From NCBI GenBank assembly GCA_009835515.1, contig VXXH01000225.1, forward strand, positions 1 through 6,893: a stretch of DNA of 6,893 bases, written 5' to 3'. The position numbers and the translations under genes are program-made. Positions 4,880-6,893 of the stretch are shown in pieces. Source of the stretch: Candidatus Poribacteria bacterium. GTDB lineage: Bacteria > Poribacteria > WGA-4E > WGA-3G. The notes under the pieces were generated by a model. It was given only the letters and a program-made list of their open reading frames with translations, made no database searches and was not told where the DNA came from. Positions within the stretch are counted from its first letter, which is position 1; each line of letters begins with the position of its first letter.

Positions 4880-6893
4880 ATGAAATTTGCTACTTTTACT
4901 CTCATCACAATTTTTTTCTACGGGCTTGTTCTTCAGAGTCCAGCCTTTGAATATAGTTGGGAACTTGATGAGACCCCAGAAGGCAGTGAAAGCGCAACCG
5001 TTGTGGAACCTATCATCGTTACACTGCTTGACGAACCGCAGCAGATACCACCACATACTGCCGCGTTACAACTCCTCAAAAAGTATTCCGTGTTCATAGA
5101 CATCAACTGGACAGAAACGGATACCTATAAACTTTTTCAAATCTTTGAATCTATTCCACAGCGACACAATTCATACAACGACCCTCGCCCTATTCACGAG
5201 CGAGAAATCACCCCTTCAATTTGGCGGTTAACTGACCAGCACCTCCTAAACGATATTGAAATTGAACACCATAATGGTATAAAGATCGTCACTATCGCTC
5301 GTGAAGCATTTGTGTATGCTACACCCATGGCAGCCAAGATTGACGGTATCCGTGGCAGATACTTCTCAAAACGGTTGTATCGCGCCGTTGTCAGATATGT
5401 TAGTGATAACGGTGCTGATCGCCCCGCTTTAGAGCGGATACTGCAAGATCGCTATGCTGTGAGTACTTGGATACCAGATTATGCTGAACTGACAAAGCAC
5501 ACGACCCAAGAGCATGCTGGACGGTTCCAAGAATTCAAAAATGAGGAACTCATCGCTATTGCGTCTATGTTTGAGGAGTTTCCATCCGGAATGCACAAAA
5601 CACCGGGACTAAAATACTTGGTTAGGCGATTGGATGGAACACCTAACCCGATAAAGCCGGAAGCGATAGGTATCGCATGGATTAGTGCGGAATACATTGA
5701 GTTCATGGAGGGTGCTTTCCATAGAGATTCAATCCACGACCTATACCGAACGATCCTACACGAGAAGGCACACTTTTTATGGGCGTACCTCTTTGATGAT
5801 CAACTCAAACAAGACTGGATAGAGGTCGGAGGCTGGTATGAAGACCCCAATGTTCCAGACGGTTGGGCAACAACCCAGGAGACTGAATTTGTTTCGGCGT
5901 ATGCCCACGGTGCCAATCCCGACGAGGATATGGCGGAGAGTATCAGTTTCTATATCACGAACCCTGATAAACTTCATTCCCGCGCACCCGCTAAATATGA
6001 GTTCATCCAGAACCGTGTCATGCATGGTACGCGCTACATTTCAAAAATCCGCGAAGACTTGACGTTCCAAGTCTATAATCTCTATCCTGATTATATCTAC
6101 CCAGGACGGATTAAAAGCATAAACATCCGAGTTGAGGGCGCGCCGGAAGAAGACAAACAGATAACTATCGATATTGAAATCCACACTGAAGGCGGTCTAG
6201 ACACTGCTAGCGGTGCATACACGAATATTTACAGCGAAAAAGGAACGAGCACCTATATGTATTTTAATCCTATTGAGAAAAACGGTGAGCGTCTTCGTGA
6301 AAGCAACATTTTACGAGGCACTCGAACCTTGTCAAAGTACGCTGCAAGCGGTTACTGGACACCCGATGCGATAGGGATTACGGATACTGTTGGCAATAGA
6401 CGATGGCAAGGAATTGAGGATTTTGGCTGGAGACTCTATATTGACAACCCGCTCGCGGACGATGAACCGCCGGAGTACGTCAAAGGTTCGATGCGGATCT
6501 CTTTGTCAAATGCAACGACTGAAGGCGGTAGAGTTTATCAAATTCTGACAGCGCGATGGCAAGTTATTGAGAAAAATGAACTCTATCTCGTTCATGCATG
6601 GGTGAATGATGATAATCCTGAGACCTATTCTCGGACGCTACGTTATAGTTTGAACTATGGTCGTGCCCACGGCTACATTAAAGATTTTACTGTCCCGATA
6701 GGTGAAGTAAATGCTAGGGTCAACATCCCGGATTACTTTCCAAGCGGAGAGTATAGAATTTCTCACATCGAAATGCGGGATACCGCAGGAAACAGCCGAG
6801 GCGTTTACTTTACAGATCCACCGGGACATGGACTTCATGACACGGAGCGGCTTGTTGATGAATTACCATCTACCATTGAGATCGTTACAACGA
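4880..6893 (+). CDS. Exported HExxH zinc metallopeptidase-like protein with tandem beta-sandwich units (3' partial)
   Basis: The frame is open from the ATG at 4880 to the right edge: 671 residues, no stop. Residues 1-22 form a signal peptide (a Lys, the hydrophobic run FTLITIFFYGLVL, then S-P-A before Phe23), so the protein is exported. Region 60-280 is alpha/beta and unassigned. TILHEKAHFLWAYLF (291-305) carries HExxH (His294, Glu295, His298); about 50 residues on, NPDEDMAESISFYI (346-359) supplies Glu349 or Glu353 as the third zinc ligand. This layout resembles gluzincins such as the anthrax lethal factor-like group (inference). From about 395 the sequence is beta-rich. SGYWTPDAIGITDTVGNRR (490-508) aligns without gaps to SGEYRISHIEMRDTAGNSR (622-640), 132 residues apart, sharing SG, I, DT, GN and R, so two homologous sandwich units are likely. 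They may bind surface or matrix polymers. Proteolytic activity is inferred from the motif only; the C-terminus is unseen. Confidence 0.8.
   Translation, partial: MKFATFTLITIFFYGLVLQSPAFEYSWELDETPEGSESATVVEPIIVTLLDEPQQIPPHTAALQLLKKYSVFIDINWTETDTYKLFQIFESIPQRHNSYNDPRPIHEREITPSIWRLTDQHLLNDIEIEHHNGIKIVTIAREAFVYATPMAAKIDGIRGRYFSKRLYRAVVRYVSDNGADRPALERILQDRYAVSTWIPDYAELTKHTTQEHAGRFQEFKNEELIAIASMFEEFPSGMHKTPGLKYLVRRLDGTPNPIKPEAIGIAWISAEYIEFMEGAFHRDSIHDLYRTILHEKAHFLWAYLFDDQLKQDWIEVGGWYEDPNVPDGWATTQETEFVSAYAHGANPDEDMAESISFYITNPDKLHSRAPAKYEFIQNRVMHGTRYISKIREDLTFQVYNLYPDYIYPGRIKSINIRVEGAPEEDKQITIDIEIHTEGGLDTASGAYTNIYSEKGTSTYMYFNPIEKNGERLRESNILRGTRTLSKYAASGYWTPDAIGITDTVGNRRWQGIEDFGWRLYIDNPLADDEPPEYVKGSMRISLSNATTEGGRVYQILTARWQVIEKNELYLVHAWVNDDNPETYSRTLRYSLNYGRAHGYIKDFTVPIGEVNARVNIPDYFPSGEYRISHIEMRDTAGNSRGVYFTDPPGHGLHDTERLVDELPSTIEIVTT

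Noticed and set aside
5777..6025. Antisense ORF within the protease gene
   Set aside because: Opposite the HExxH and third-ligand region of a long open sense frame; no independent support.

Overview
The window looks bacterial. All recognisable genes lie on the + strand, with moderate GC, Shine-Dalgarno-like sites before several starts, and short gaps carrying hairpin-forming repeats. The content (a Cys-type sulfatase, a small beta-propeller lactonase-like protein, a divergent aldehyde dehydrogenase, and intergenic words resembling those I associate with Candidatus Poribacteria) suggests a marine, possibly sponge-associated, uncultured bacterium. That taxonomic guess is from recall, not computed.

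Layout. (1) Positions 3-851 hold the 3' part of a gene that a naive ORF caller splits in two at a TGA (522-524). Both halves share one frame, join into a single thioredoxin-like domain across the TGA, and the TGA is followed at the right distance by a strong hairpin with a GGUC apical loop, as in a bacterial SECIS element. I read it as a selenoprotein with a vicinal Cys-Sec pair. (2) 873-1568 is a short SMP-30/Vgb-like beta-propeller protein with a good RBS. (3) 1569-1702 is a gap filled by an inverted-repeat element and a GC-rich hairpin. (4) 1703-3124 is a divergent aldehyde dehydrogenase superfamily protein with its catalytic residues in place. (5) 3125-3318 is a gap with two near-identical units 50 bp apart whose hairpins differ by a compensatory base pair. 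(6) 3319-4818 is a Cys-type sulfatase with a complete active site and no signal peptide. (7) From 4880 to the right edge runs an exported protein of at least 671 residues, with a signal peptide, an HExxH zinc-protease motif and two homologous beta-sandwich units. It lacks a stop inside the window.

How they may work together. The propeller protein, the dehydrogenase and the sulfatase would fit intracellular breakdown of a sulfated or oxidised sugar-like compound, but no substrate can be read from sequence and the repeat-filled gaps argue against one tight operon. The selenoprotein and the exported protease have no evident link to that pathway. The selenoprotein is the most notable item: it implies a working Sec-decoding system (SelA, SelB, SelC, SelD) elsewhere in the genome.
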